Below, piece by piece: positions 19,148 to 26,859 of a stretch of 64,000 bases of DNA (its first letter is position 1; each line of letters starts with the position of its first letter). The translations under genes were made by a program, and so were the position numbers. The stretch is from the NCBI RefSeq assembly GCF_015687155.1, contig NZ_JADPQF010000009.1, forward strand, positions 33,976-97,975, in the 5' to 3' direction. Under the pieces are notes generated by a model, which did no database searches, was not told the DNA's origin, and saw only the letters and a list, made by a program, of their open reading frames with translations. This DNA comes from Aliikangiella sp. G2MR2-5 (GTDB lineage: Bacteria; Pseudomonadota; Gammaproteobacteria; Enterobacterales; Kangiellaceae).

Positions 19148-20494
19148 TTAAACGGCCGCTGCCTTGAGTATCAACCCACAAATATAGGCAGCATAAGTTC
19201 CAAGCGCGTACCCCAGCACAGCGAGTAGAACACCTACCGGCGCGAGCGAAGGATGAAAAGCAGAAGCAACGATTGGAGCTGATGCCGCACCACCAACATT
19301 GGCCTGGCTACCAACAGCCATATAAAACACAGGAGCTTTGATCAATTTAGCGACAATAAGCATTAACGAAGCGTGAATAAGCATCCAGATGGCACCGACT
19401 ACAAATAACCAGGGACGTTCAAAAATCGCCGAGATATCCATATGTAAGCCGATACTCGCAACCAGAACATAAATAAAGACAGAGCCTACTTTTGAAGCAC
19501 CAGCAGCTTCAAATTGTCTAAGCCTGGTGGTTGAAAGAATCAGTCCAACGGTTGTTACAGTAACAATTAACCAGAAAAACTTGCTGGTTAAAGAATACTG
19601 CTTCGCTGCCGGCCAAACTTCTGCAATATATGGAGCCAAATTGTCCGCAACGAGATGACCCAGCGAAGTGGCGCCAAAAGCAATTGCAACAATGAGCATG
19701 AGATCAGTGAGATCGGGATTGCGCGAATGCTTTTTGTGAAACTGTTCTACTGTAGTTTTTAATTCTTCAATTGCTGAAGTATCGGCTCCAGAAGCTTCAT
19801 CAAGCTGTTTGGCTCTTCCCGCCATTAACAACAGAACCGCCATCCATACATTTGCAACTATCACGTCGACAGCAATCATACTGGAGAACAATTCACCAGA
19901 AACCTCAAACACTTCCTTCATTGCCGCCTGGTTAGCACCACCACCAATCCAGCTACCGGCAACAGTGGTCATGCCTCGCCACACATCTCCGGCGACTACG
20001 TCAGGATTAATTGCCGCCATAATCAAAATTGCAATGGGTCCCCCGATAACAATTCCCATAGTACCGGTGAGAAACATAATCAGGGCCTTTGGTCCTAAAG
20101 CTTTTATCCGTTTAAAGTCGATGCTGAGAGTCAAAAGTACCAAGCTGGCGGGCAATAAGAATCTGGAGGCGACATAATATAGTTGCGCACCACTGGCTTT
20201 TATTTTTTCGTCAGTAGGGTCATCAAATGCCTGGCATTGCTCTAAAACTTTTGTGCCAGCATCGATCACTCCACCGAGTACTTTTCCACAATCATAGTCA
20301 TAAGGAACAATATGAAACGTGTGTAGTAATGAAGGAATGAAATAACATAAAAGTAACGCTGGAACATATTTATAAAAAGATTTTAAAGTCGGGTGCTCAC
20401 TTTTATGGGTATAGAAAACCAGTCCGAGAATAACGGTCAAAATACCAAATACAACGCCGTTATTAGTAATTAAATAGGTTATCGGTTCTTGCAT
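19148..20494 (-). CDS. DUF819 family integral membrane protein
   Basis: A 448-residue polytopic membrane protein (about ten or more hydrophobic segments) of the DUF819/YjcL family. Recognisable parts are the Gly-rich membrane segments 'GSWIGGGANQAAMKEVF' (about residues 187-203) and 'SQANVGGAASAPIVASAFHP' near the C-terminus, typical of this family. Glycine/alanine-rich re-entrant motifs suggest a transporter, but the substrate is unknown. A long polar loop (about 225-255) lies between the two membrane halves. It stands alone with its own terminator. Confidence 0.85.
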   Translation of the reverse strand: MQEPITYLITNNGVVFGILTVILGLVFYTHKSEHPTLKSFYKYVPALLLCYFIPSLLHTFHIVPYDYDCGKVLGGVIDAGTKVLEQCQAFDDPTDEKIKASGAQLYYVASRFLLPASLVLLTLSIDFKRIKALGPKALIMFLTGTMGIVIGGPIAILIMAAINPDVVAGDVWRGMTTVAGSWIGGGANQAAMKEVFEVSGELFSSMIAVDVIVANVWMAVLLLMAGRAKQLDEASGADTSAIEELKTTVEQFHKKHSRNPDLTDLMLIVAIAFGATSLGHLVADNLAPYIAEVWPAAKQYSLTSKFFWLIVTVTTVGLILSTTRLRQFEAAGASKVGSVFIYVLVASIGLHMDISAIFERPWLFVVGAIWMLIHASLMLIVAKLIKAPVFYMAVGSQANVGGAASAPIVASAFHPSLAPVGVLLAVLGYALGTYAAYICGLILKAAAV

Positions 20495-20856
20495 GATTGC
20501 CCTTAGATCGTTTGATTGCCTTAGAATTTTCTTATAATTATTATTTTAACCGTCCATCAGGACGAACAACTCCCACCTGAGGCTTGTACTAACGCCTCGC
20601 ATAAGCCGAGTCATAAGATAACAGCAGGCCGCCGAAATGTCATATCTATTGTCATTGATTTAATCAATATAAAATAGTCGGCAGCCTTGCGAGCAATCGA
20701 TAATAGTCTTATAGTTCAATGAGTTAGATTCATAAAAATGGAAAAACTTGCATAGTTCCCGTAAGCGCGAGCCAAAAATCTATATTTATTTTATTTCAAA
20801 ACCAACTTTTTACCTCTGCTTAACGACTTAGGTAAGCAGAAATTAACTAATCACTT
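20495..20856. other. Intergenic region upstream of the ECF sigma operon
   Basis: 362 bases with no supported gene; it carries the divergent promoters of the DUF819 gene and the sigma operon. A perfect palindrome ATTGATT-T-AATCAAT lies at 20654-20668. No consensus ECF-type or sigma-70 promoter could be assigned with confidence. Confidence 0.4.
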
Positions 20857-21420
20857 ATGCCCATGTTTATTAAAAAGAGCGATGAAAAACTAATTGAGCA
20901 AGCCCTCGATGGCTCTCAGAGCTCCTGGGTCAAACTGGTGAAGCGTTATGAAGGACTGGTCTACAACTATTGCCTGAGAATGACGTTTCAACAAACCGAT
21001 GCCATGGATTTAATGCAGGAAGTATTTTTAGCGGTGTATCGCAACCTTCCAGCCTATCGAGGGGATGGACAGTTTAAGGCCTGGATGATGCGGATAGCAG
21101 CCAATAAGACAGCTGACTTTTTAAGAGCAAGAGGACGTAATCCTCTCTATCAGGCCGGAGAAGTAGAACATGATAAATATCATTCAAGCTCTTCACCTGA
21201 AGCAGAATACCAGCAATTTAGTCAAAATAGAGAGATCCTCAAAATGCTGAGTACGCTCTCAGAAGAGCAAAGAATGGTGGTTGAACTCAAGTTTTTTCAA
21301 CATTTTACTTTTGAAGAGATCAGCCAACAAACCGGTGTTGCTATTAGCACCATAAAAACCCGTTTGTATTCGGCCCTACAAAAACTGAAAGGCCAGATGG
21401 AGGTTCAAAATGCACTGTAA
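20857..21420 (+). CDS. ECF-family RNA polymerase sigma factor
   Basis: A 187-residue sigma-70 family factor with only regions 2 and 4. Region 2 (about 25-95) includes DAMDLMQEVFLAVYRNLPAY and FKAWMMRIAANKTADFLRAR, which contact the -10 element and core. Region 4 (about 125-180) includes LSEEQRMVVELKFFQHFTFE and an HTH 'GVAISTIKTRLYSALQKLK'. It resembles RpoE/SigW-like group factors. Its stop overlaps the following zinc-finger-like anti-sigma gene by 11 nt, so the two are translationally coupled, the usual arrangement for a sigma held inactive by its partner. Confidence 0.92.
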   Translation: MPMFIKKSDEKLIEQALDGSQSSWVKLVKRYEGLVYNYCLRMTFQQTDAMDLMQEVFLAVYRNLPAYRGDGQFKAWMMRIAANKTADFLRARGRNPLYQAGEVEHDKYHSSSSPEAEYQQFSQNREILKMLSTLSEEQRMVVELKFFQHFTFEEISQQTGVAISTIKTRLYSALQKLKGQMEVQNAL

Positions 21421-22081
21421 CCATCAAATTGTCACAGAGCACCTGACAGACTATATCGAAGGTAGACTATCGCCCGCTGTTAAAAAGCAGCTTGAGGAAA
21501 CCCTTAATAATTGTGAAAGTTGTGCCCAGGTCTATCAAAATGCTCTCGCATTAGAGCAAGCAGCTCATCAATGGCAAGAACAAGTCGTGCCTGACTGGCA
21601 CCGCACAGAATATGCAGTAAGGCCTAAGCCTAAAGTGAGTAATTGGCTTAGCTGGGGGGCATTAGCCACATCAACACTTGCGATATTCATGGTTATCTTT
21701 CAAGTTCAGATAGAAAGTACCGAATCAGGCTTTAACGTAGCTTTTGGTGGAGCCAGTGAGCAAAAAGTTAACCGGCTTGTTGAGAAAAGGCTTGCCGCTT
21801 ACCAAAAACAGCAAAGCGTTTTGCTCGATGCAAGATTAATCGAACAAGAACAGAAGCTAAGCGATGCCAACAAAATAGCGCTTGCCAGCTTTCTTGAAAA
21901 AACTCGAGAAGAACGGCGCGATGATCTTAACTTTCTGGTAACAGGAATTCAGAGTCAACGAATGGCTGACCGACAGAAAGTCGAACGCCAAATTACCGCA
22001 CTTGCTGATAACCAGATAGAGAATAATCAGTATATTAATCAACTAATCCAGTCTGCAAACTTAACTGAGGGAGACAAGTAA
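21410..22081 (+). CDS. Putative transmembrane anti-sigma factor (zf-HC2/ZAS-like)
   Basis: A 223-residue protein with an N-terminal anti-sigma-like zinc-finger region (Cys3, then C35-x2-C38), one transmembrane helix (about 80-100; 'WLSWGALATSTLAIFMVIFQ') and a C-terminal region rich in Glu/Gln/Arg predicted to be helical or coiled-coil (about 125-215). The normal His-x3-Cys ligand set is altered: the position four before Cys35 is Thr31, so zinc binding may be lost or use another ligand. By context it should sequester the preceding ECF sigma factor. The stop overlaps the ATG of the next gene (TAATG). Confidence 0.8.
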   Translation: MHCNHQIVTEHLTDYIEGRLSPAVKKQLEETLNNCESCAQVYQNALALEQAAHQWQEQVVPDWHRTEYAVRPKPKVSNWLSWGALATSTLAIFMVIFQVQIESTESGFNVAFGGASEQKVNRLVEKRLAAYQKQQSVLLDARLIEQEQKLSDANKIALASFLEKTREERRDDLNFLVTGIQSQRMADRQKVERQITALADNQIENNQYINQLIQSANLTEGDK

Positions 22082-22974
22082 TGAAACTCAAATTGTCTAC
22101 AAATAAAACAATGCGTGTATTAACTATTGCATTAGCAAGCTTCGCATCTTTTTCACTAACTAGCGTAGCCGCCCAAATGGGAGAGGAGCAATATCAACGC
22201 TCGCAAAAAGAGCTAAAAATTATGAGCAAAATTTTTGAAGCATCGCTCACAGAAAATAAGGACCGCAGAAAAAATGTATTTTTTACTACGAAGCCCAAAG
22301 CAACCTATCTAGCAAAACAGGGTATGGTCTTTAGTTTCAATTTTGGTCGAACGAGTTTCGAGCATGCTAGTGACTGGGCTGCATTTGGAGAGGGCGTTGG
22401 CGCCCTGGTTGGTGAAATTGCGTCCGATGTGGGTAGTGCACTGGCAGAAATACCGGAAGCCCCTCCAGTTCCTGAAATCAATATTATGACAGAAGAGTAC
22501 ATTGAAGATTTTGCTGAAGCTTATGGTCATAGAATGGAAGTTCTGGAAAAAATGCGTGAAGAAAATCGAATGCAAAGAGAAAAAGTTAGAGAGTTGCAAC
22601 GCGAAATTCGTTCAATAGAAAGAGATGCTGAAAGAGATAGCTCAGAGTCCGAGCGACTTAAGCGCAAACTTGAAAGCAAGCTGGAATCTCTTGAAAAACA
22701 AATGCGAGAGTACAAAAAGTCGATGGAGGAATATCGTCAGAAAAGAGATGCAAAATATACCGAAAGTCAACGTAAAAAAAGTGATGCTTTACTAACAACC
22801 TTATGTGACTATGGATCAACCTTGCGAAGCCTGAAAAGTGATGAATATGTGACTCTGATATTTGAGAACTATGAGAATAATAAAGACCAGGTCTATGTTT
22901 TTGAGTATGACGATGTCAAAAACTGTGACTCGGGTAGAGATTTACTGAAACGAGCTATAAGTTATCAGAATTGA
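22081..22974 (+). CDS. Secreted coiled-coil protein of the sigma operon (unknown function)
   Basis: 297 residues with a signal peptide (about 1-31, ending SVAAQ) and a long charged coiled-coil (about 150-245) very rich in Glu, Arg and Lys. The N-terminal half contains a hydrophobic 'FGEGVGALVGEIASDVGSAL' segment (about 101-120) that may touch a membrane. Two cysteines near residues 240 and 281 could form a disulfide. No family was recognised. Overlap with the anti-sigma stop makes it the third gene of the sigma/anti-sigma operon, so it may be the sensor or an output of that switch (inference). Confidence 0.75.
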   Translation: MKLKLSTNKTMRVLTIALASFASFSLTSVAAQMGEEQYQRSQKELKIMSKIFEASLTENKDRRKNVFFTTKPKATYLAKQGMVFSFNFGRTSFEHASDWAAFGEGVGALVGEIASDVGSALAEIPEAPPVPEINIMTEEYIEDFAEAYGHRMEVLEKMREENRMQREKVRELQREIRSIERDAERDSSESERLKRKLESKLESLEKQMREYKKSMEEYRQKRDAKYTESQRKKSDALLTTLCDYGSTLRSLKSDEYVTLIFENYENNKDQVYVFEYDDVKNCDSGRDLLKRAISYQN

Positions 22975-23001
22975 TACTCCGTACGCCAGTCACTACTTTT
23001 T

Positions 23002-23028
23002 AAAGGCACCCCTCTGGTGCCTTTTCAT
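23002..23028 (+). terminator. Terminator of the ECF sigma operon
   Basis: Stem AAAGGCACC (23002-23010) / GGTGCCTTT (23016-23024) with a CCTCT loop and a short T tract, 27 nt after the stop codon. Confidence 0.88.
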
Positions 23029-23031
23029 TTT

Positions 23032-23060
23032 TTGACAGTTTATCGACAGCCTGTCATGAT
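23032..23060 (+). promoter_or_regulatory. Sigma-70 promoter of the DUF1684 gene
   Basis: TTGACA (23032-23037), 17-nt spacer, CATGAT (23055-23060). The start codon is 39 nt further on. It is placed directly behind the preceding terminator. Confidence 0.55.
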
Positions 23061-23098
23061 TAGAGAAAAATTAATAATAGATAAGCAAAGTCGACCGA

Positions 23099-24019
23099 AT
23101 GCGAATTACTATACCAGCTTTCCTCCTATCACTGTTTGCCCTTTCAGCTTCGATTGAGATTTTCGCCAACGATAGAGATAAAGATAAAAATCCTTACAAT
23201 ATCTACTCAAAAGAAAGCTGGTCAGAATGGAAAAAAGGTTACTGGCAAGAAGTTGCCGGACCTGGCGGCTGGCTTTCACTTAGAGGGCTTTTCTGGTTAA
23301 CTTCCGGTATCAACAGTATCGGCTCTGACGCCCAAAATGCTCATCAATTTCCTTCGGATACACCCGCTTTTTTGGGAACTTTAGAGGTGTCTGAATCGAC
23401 TCCTGATAGCGTACTTTTTGAAACAAACTTGCCGCAAGTCCTAATTAACGGAAAGAATTTGAAACAGTCCGAATTATCTCTATTGAAGCGAGATAAAGTC
23501 AGTTTTGAACATTATGAGTTTTTTATTATTCATCGAGAAAAAGGTTTTGCCGTCAGGCTACTCGATAAGTCCTCAGAAAACAGTCAAACTTTTAATGAGA
23601 TGAAGTTCTATCCCTTTTCTACTGATTGGGTTATACCTGCAACGCTTATCAAGAGTAGCCCCAAGGATACCATTCGGATGGGAACCGTTTATGGAACAAC
23701 ACGTGAAGAAAAATCAGCAGGTTGGTTGGAATTTAAGGTGAAAGGAGAACTACATCGTCTCGAAGCTGTAGATTTTGGCAAGAATACCCCTCTTTATGTA
23801 ATGTTCTCTGATGATACCAATGGTGAGACGACCTATGGAGCTGGTCGATATATTGAAGTCGACAGGCCAATAGATGGTAACAACACTATAATTGACTTCA
23901 ATCGAGCTTATAATCCACCTTGCGCATACACCCCGTATGCTACCTGCCCGTTGACCCCTATTCAAAACGTCCTCTCGGTCAAAATTCTTGCCGGAGAACT
24001 CGACTTCCACAAAAAATAA
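23099..24019 (+). CDS. DUF1684 domain-containing secreted protein
   Basis: 306 residues with a signal peptide (about 1-24, ending IFAND). The body matches the DUF1684 family: 'GPGGWLSLRGLFWLTSGINS' near residue 54, a 'FYPFSTDWVIPATL' segment in the middle and a C-terminal 'IDFNRAYNPPCAYTPYATCP'-type segment with conserved NPPCAY. Family function is not established. The protein is probably periplasmic. It is monocistronic with its own promoter, and lies upstream of, but separated by an operator from, the BlaI/M56 pair. Confidence 0.8.
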   Translation: MRITIPAFLLSLFALSASIEIFANDRDKDKNPYNIYSKESWSEWKKGYWQEVAGPGGWLSLRGLFWLTSGINSIGSDAQNAHQFPSDTPAFLGTLEVSESTPDSVLFETNLPQVLINGKNLKQSELSLLKRDKVSFEHYEFFIIHREKGFAVRLLDKSSENSQTFNEMKFYPFSTDWVIPATLIKSSPKDTIRMGTVYGTTREEKSAGWLEFKVKGELHRLEAVDFGKNTPLYVMFSDDTNGETTYGAGRYIEVDRPIDGNNTIIDFNRAYNPPCAYTPYATCPLTPIQNVLSVKILAGELDFHKK

Positions 24020-24041
24020 CTGCTGTTTTATTGGACTAGAC

Positions 24042-24070
24042 TTGACAGCTCACCTTACATTCTCTACAGT
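24042..24070 (+). promoter_or_regulatory. Promoter of the blaI-blaR1-like operon
   Basis: Consensus TTGACA (24042-24047), 17-nt spacer, TACAGT (24065-24070). The -10 element lies inside the first BlaI-type box, so repressor binding would block RNA polymerase directly. Confidence 0.7.
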
Positions 24071-24097
24071 TGTAGATATAAATATCTACAACTGTAG
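24064..24097. promoter_or_regulatory. BlaI/MecI-type double operator
   Basis: A perfect 34-bp inverted repeat with 16-bp arms and a 2-bp centre. It contains two TACA-N2-TGTA boxes, TACAGTTGTA (24065-24074) and TACAACTGTA (24087-24096), the known BlaI/MecI recognition pattern. It covers the -10 element and the predicted transcription start of the following operon, indicating autorepression. Confidence 0.88.
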
Positions 24098-24112
24098 ACA
24101 TAAGGAGGAATT

Positions 24113-24487
24113 ATGGAGTTATCTGACTTCGAGTTAGAAGTAATGCACATCCTGTGGCGAGCAGGCGAATCCAGCGCACCTCAAGTTCACAAGGCGATTG
24201 AGCAAAAGCGCGAAGTAGCCTACACCACGGTAAAAACCATAATAGATCGACTAGAGAAAAAAGGAGCGCTCGAGCGCACCCGGCAAGAAGGACGTACAAT
24301 ATTTTTTACCGCAACTATTGAGAAGAGCCAGTATCGTAAACCCATTATTCGCGATTTTATAAATCGAGTGTTTCTAGGAAACAGCAAACCGTTAGTGGCT
24401 CATATTCTGGAAGAAGAAGAGCTCAGCAAGGATGATATTCAATACCTTGAAGCGTTACTGAAGGAAAAGAAAAAGGAGCTAAAATAA
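24113..24487 (+). CDS. BlaI/MecI/CopY-family transcriptional repressor
   Basis: A 124-residue winged-helix repressor. It opens with the family pattern 'LSDFELEVMHILWRAGESSA', followed by the recognition-helix region 'AYTTVKTIIDRLEKKGALER' and 'EGRTIFFTA'. Family members bind TACA/TGTA boxes as dimers and are released after cleavage by a cognate M56 peptidase; such an operator sits directly upstream. The strong AAGGAGG ribosome-binding site supports the start. The stop overlaps the ATG of the M56 gene (TAATG). No beta-lactamase gene is present in the window. Confidence 0.92.
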   Translation: MELSDFELEVMHILWRAGESSAPQVHKAIEQKREVAYTTVKTIIDRLEKKGALERTRQEGRTIFFTATIEKSQYRKPIIRDFINRVFLGNSKPLVAHILEEEELSKDDIQYLEALLKEKKKELK

Positions 24488-26067
24488 TGCTGACTTATTT
24501 AGCGGTAAACTCTTTAATTTCATTGCTAGTTTTGTTGGTTGTGAAGAGAATACAAGGACAAATAGATTACCGCTATTACCTTACTCTTTTTGCACTGATA
24601 TTCTGGTTAATTCCTATACCGTATTTAAAAACACTATTACCAATGGAAGCTCAAGTCACAGGAGCAAACTGGCTGATTCCAAATGTCGAAATCACCCAGC
24701 CTCTGACATTTGTTGATAATATTGAGACCACCTCACCTGTTAACCTTACCCTTATTGCCAAAATTTTATTTAGTGTGGGTTTTCTTATTTTTGTTTTTGA
24801 ATTAATTCGACATTTTTTATGGAAAAATTCACTGAAGCAGGAGCAATGTGGGACATTGACGATAAATAGTCCGGAAAAAATCAAAGTTAACCTAAGTAAA
24901 AAAATCTCCAGCGCCGTTCTTATTGGCTGGTTAAATCCAACGATTTGGATGAATCCCAGATTTTCAGCCAAACAATATATGGATGTAATAGTTACTCATG
25001 AAATTACTCATTTAGAGTCTCATGACAATATCAAACTTTTACTATTAACACTGGTTAAATCCCTGTTCTGGTGGAACCCACTTGTTCGACTACTTGTGAA
25101 AGAAATTCACTTTCTTATCGAAGCCAGCTGCGATAGAAAAGCAAGCAATAAGCTGGGGAGTTCAAAATACTTAACCGCTCTATCTGAAATTATGCTGCAA
25201 ACAACCCGTTCCAAACCTCAGCTTTCTAGCAGTATGGCTTCAAGCACTCACACTAATCTCAAGCGAATTCAAATCATTAAGGAGAATCCTCAAATGGATA
25301 CGACGAGAAAAATAACCTATATGTTCACCCTGACTTTTTCATTGGCATTATTTGCACTGGCTTCATTTAATACTCACTCCGAGTCTTACAGAATAAAGCA
25401 GGAATCGGTCAATATGAAAAAGTCGGAAGCCCCTGTTTCCATGCACTTTGAAAAAATCCCATTAAAAACAGCCTTTGAACTAATCGCGGACTTTACTGAA
25501 GCAAAAGCGATTGAGGTTGATAAGAGCATACAAAATACTCCTATAGACATCGAGGTAGAAGAGATATCAACCATTCAGTTAATGGATTTAATGGCATCGC
25601 ACTTCAATCTCAAAATTATCAGTCAGTCGCAAAAGCTTTTTGTGAAACCAGGCAGCGGTGGCGTTAATGCAGAATCGAAGCTAGTTTTTGTTAAGGACAA
25701 TAAGCCGGAAGGCGCTCATATTAGCTTTGCTATAAAACTCGAAATCAAGGACCCGGATAATTCCGAAAAGACCAACACCAAAAAAGTCGACTTCTCTGTT
25801 TGGAGCGAGTTCGACAAGCAGTCTTTTATAAAACTTCCTAACAATTGGCAAATGGTTATAAAGATCTCGGATAAAGACAATATAGCAATGCTAGATGTTA
25901 AGATGTTGGACTCGTCAAAATCTCCTATCATGGAGCTTATCGCCGAACCAAAATTATTGACGCCTTTTGGAGAAGAAGCTTCTATCGAAATGGGAGACGA
26001 TAATCAGATGCTTTCGATAACGATCAGGGCAAACCGTTCATCTCTGGAGGATGCCCAAAAAGGATAG
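24487..26067 (+). CDS. BlaR1/M56-family membrane metallopeptidase fused to an STN-like domain
   Basis: 526 residues. The N-terminal half is a multi-pass M56 peptidase with the zinc motif HEITH (about residue 177) and the downstream third ligand in 'IEASCDRKA' (about 210). After a further hydrophobic segment (about 278-296) the extracytoplasmic part starts with a secretin/TonB short N-terminal (STN)-like domain (about 310-375; HFEKIPLKTAFELIADFTEA). A beta-rich tail follows. Classical BlaR1 carries a penicillin-binding sensor domain here; this protein does not, so the stimulus is something other than a beta-lactam acyl-enzyme (inference). It should cleave the BlaI-type repressor encoded just upstream. 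Confidence 0.82.
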   Translation: MLTYLAVNSLISLLVLLVVKRIQGQIDYRYYLTLFALIFWLIPIPYLKTLLPMEAQVTGANWLIPNVEITQPLTFVDNIETTSPVNLTLIAKILFSVGFLIFVFELIRHFLWKNSLKQEQCGTLTINSPEKIKVNLSKKISSAVLIGWLNPTIWMNPRFSAKQYMDVIVTHEITHLESHDNIKLLLLTLVKSLFWWNPLVRLLVKEIHFLIEASCDRKASNKLGSSKYLTALSEIMLQTTRSKPQLSSSMASSTHTNLKRIQIIKENPQMDTTRKITYMFTLTFSLALFALASFNTHSESYRIKQESVNMKKSEAPVSMHFEKIPLKTAFELIADFTEAKAIEVDKSIQNTPIDIEVEEISTIQLMDLMASHFNLKIISQSQKLFVKPGSGGVNAESKLVFVKDNKPEGAHISFAIKLEIKDPDNSEKTNTKKVDFSVWSEFDKQSFIKLPNNWQMVIKISDKDNIAMLDVKMLDSSKSPIMELIAEPKLLTPFGEEASIEMGDDNQMLSITIRANRSSLEDAQKG

Positions 26068-26078
26068 CCGGCTTGAAG

Positions 26079-26110
26079 AAGTCACTCAGTTACTGAGTGA
26101 CTTTTATTTT
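26079..26110. terminator. Terminator after the M56 gene
   Basis: 12-bp stem AAGTCACTCAGT (26079-26090) / ACTGAGTGACTT (26092-26103) with a 1-nt nominal loop, then a TTTATTTTAT tract. It sits between two convergent genes and may act in both directions. Confidence 0.85.
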
Positions 26111-26133
26111 ATATCCAGACAGTGCAAACAGTT

Positions 26134-26694
26134 CTAGAAATTATATCTAACACCGAACATCGTTTGATCAAAATCGGATTCTTTTTTAAAGTCCAGAGTC
26201 AGAGCTATATTTTTGTTGATATTATAAGCACCACCAACAACAAACACACTCATATCATCATCACCTACATCGGTATATTCATAGGCAAGCTTACCTTCAA
26301 ATTCCTTAGTTAGCATACTTCTTACACCCACACTAGCACGATAGCCGTCATCATCGAACCCGAATGAATTTTCTGCATTAATCCAGTCTAGTTGAGCAAA
26401 AAATGTTGATGAATCGCTCACATCCGACATAAACCCTAACCCTAAAGCAGTTGACTCTACCTTTGCGCCAGACTCTGCGAAATTTGTATAGTCGACATTC
26501 AGATAGAGTGAATCGGTTAGTTCATGATTCCATTTGACTTCGAATCCATCCAGATCACCTCCAGCATCATAGTCAAGATTAGCGTGGCTCACTTGCAAAT
26601 AATCAAATTCCGGAGTTTCCGCAAAGGCCTGGTTTGTTGTTCCAGCTAAGGCTACTGCCGAGGCAACAATGGTTGAAAGTAATAGCTTTTTCAT
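26134..26694 (-). CDS. Small outer-membrane beta-barrel protein
   Basis: 186 residues with a signal peptide (about 1-25, ending AFAE) and a body made of alternating amphipathic strands with aromatic girdles ('YLNVDYTNF', 'GKLAYEYTDV', 'IALTLDFKKE'). It ends in 'MFGVRYNF', with the C-terminal Phe typical of Bam-assembled barrels. The length suits an 8-stranded OmpA/OmpW-size barrel. The charge pattern is Asp/Glu-rich. Specific function unknown. Divergent from the next gene. Confidence 0.8.
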   Translation of the reverse strand: MKKLLLSTIVASAVALAGTTNQAFAETPEFDYLQVSHANLDYDAGGDLDGFEVKWNHELTDSLYLNVDYTNFAESGAKVESTALGLGFMSDVSDSSTFFAQLDWINAENSFGFDDDGYRASVGVRSMLTKEFEGKLAYEYTDVGDDDMSVFVVGGAYNINKNIALTLDFKKESDFDQTMFGVRYNF

Positions 26695-26859
26695 AATCCT
26701 TTTCCTTTATGATTAATAAACACGGGAGCAAGGTTAGCTTTTTGAAAGTTAACGAAAACTGAATAGCAACTTTTAGTTACATTTAGCGGGTATTAAAGCT
26801 AGAATCTAGTTGAGCACAATTTAAACAACAACTATCGATAAAAGGGATATCATCTGGCC

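Noticed and set aside
20654..20668. Palindrome ATTGATTTAATCAAT as an FNR site
   Set aside because: FNR half-sites TTGAT and ATCAA need a 4-nt spacer; here it is 3 nt, and no anaerobic gene is adjacent.
24113..26067. Beta-lactam resistance regulatory system
   Set aside because: Although BlaI/M56-like, the sensor has no penicillin-binding motifs and no beta-lactamase or PBP gene is adjacent.
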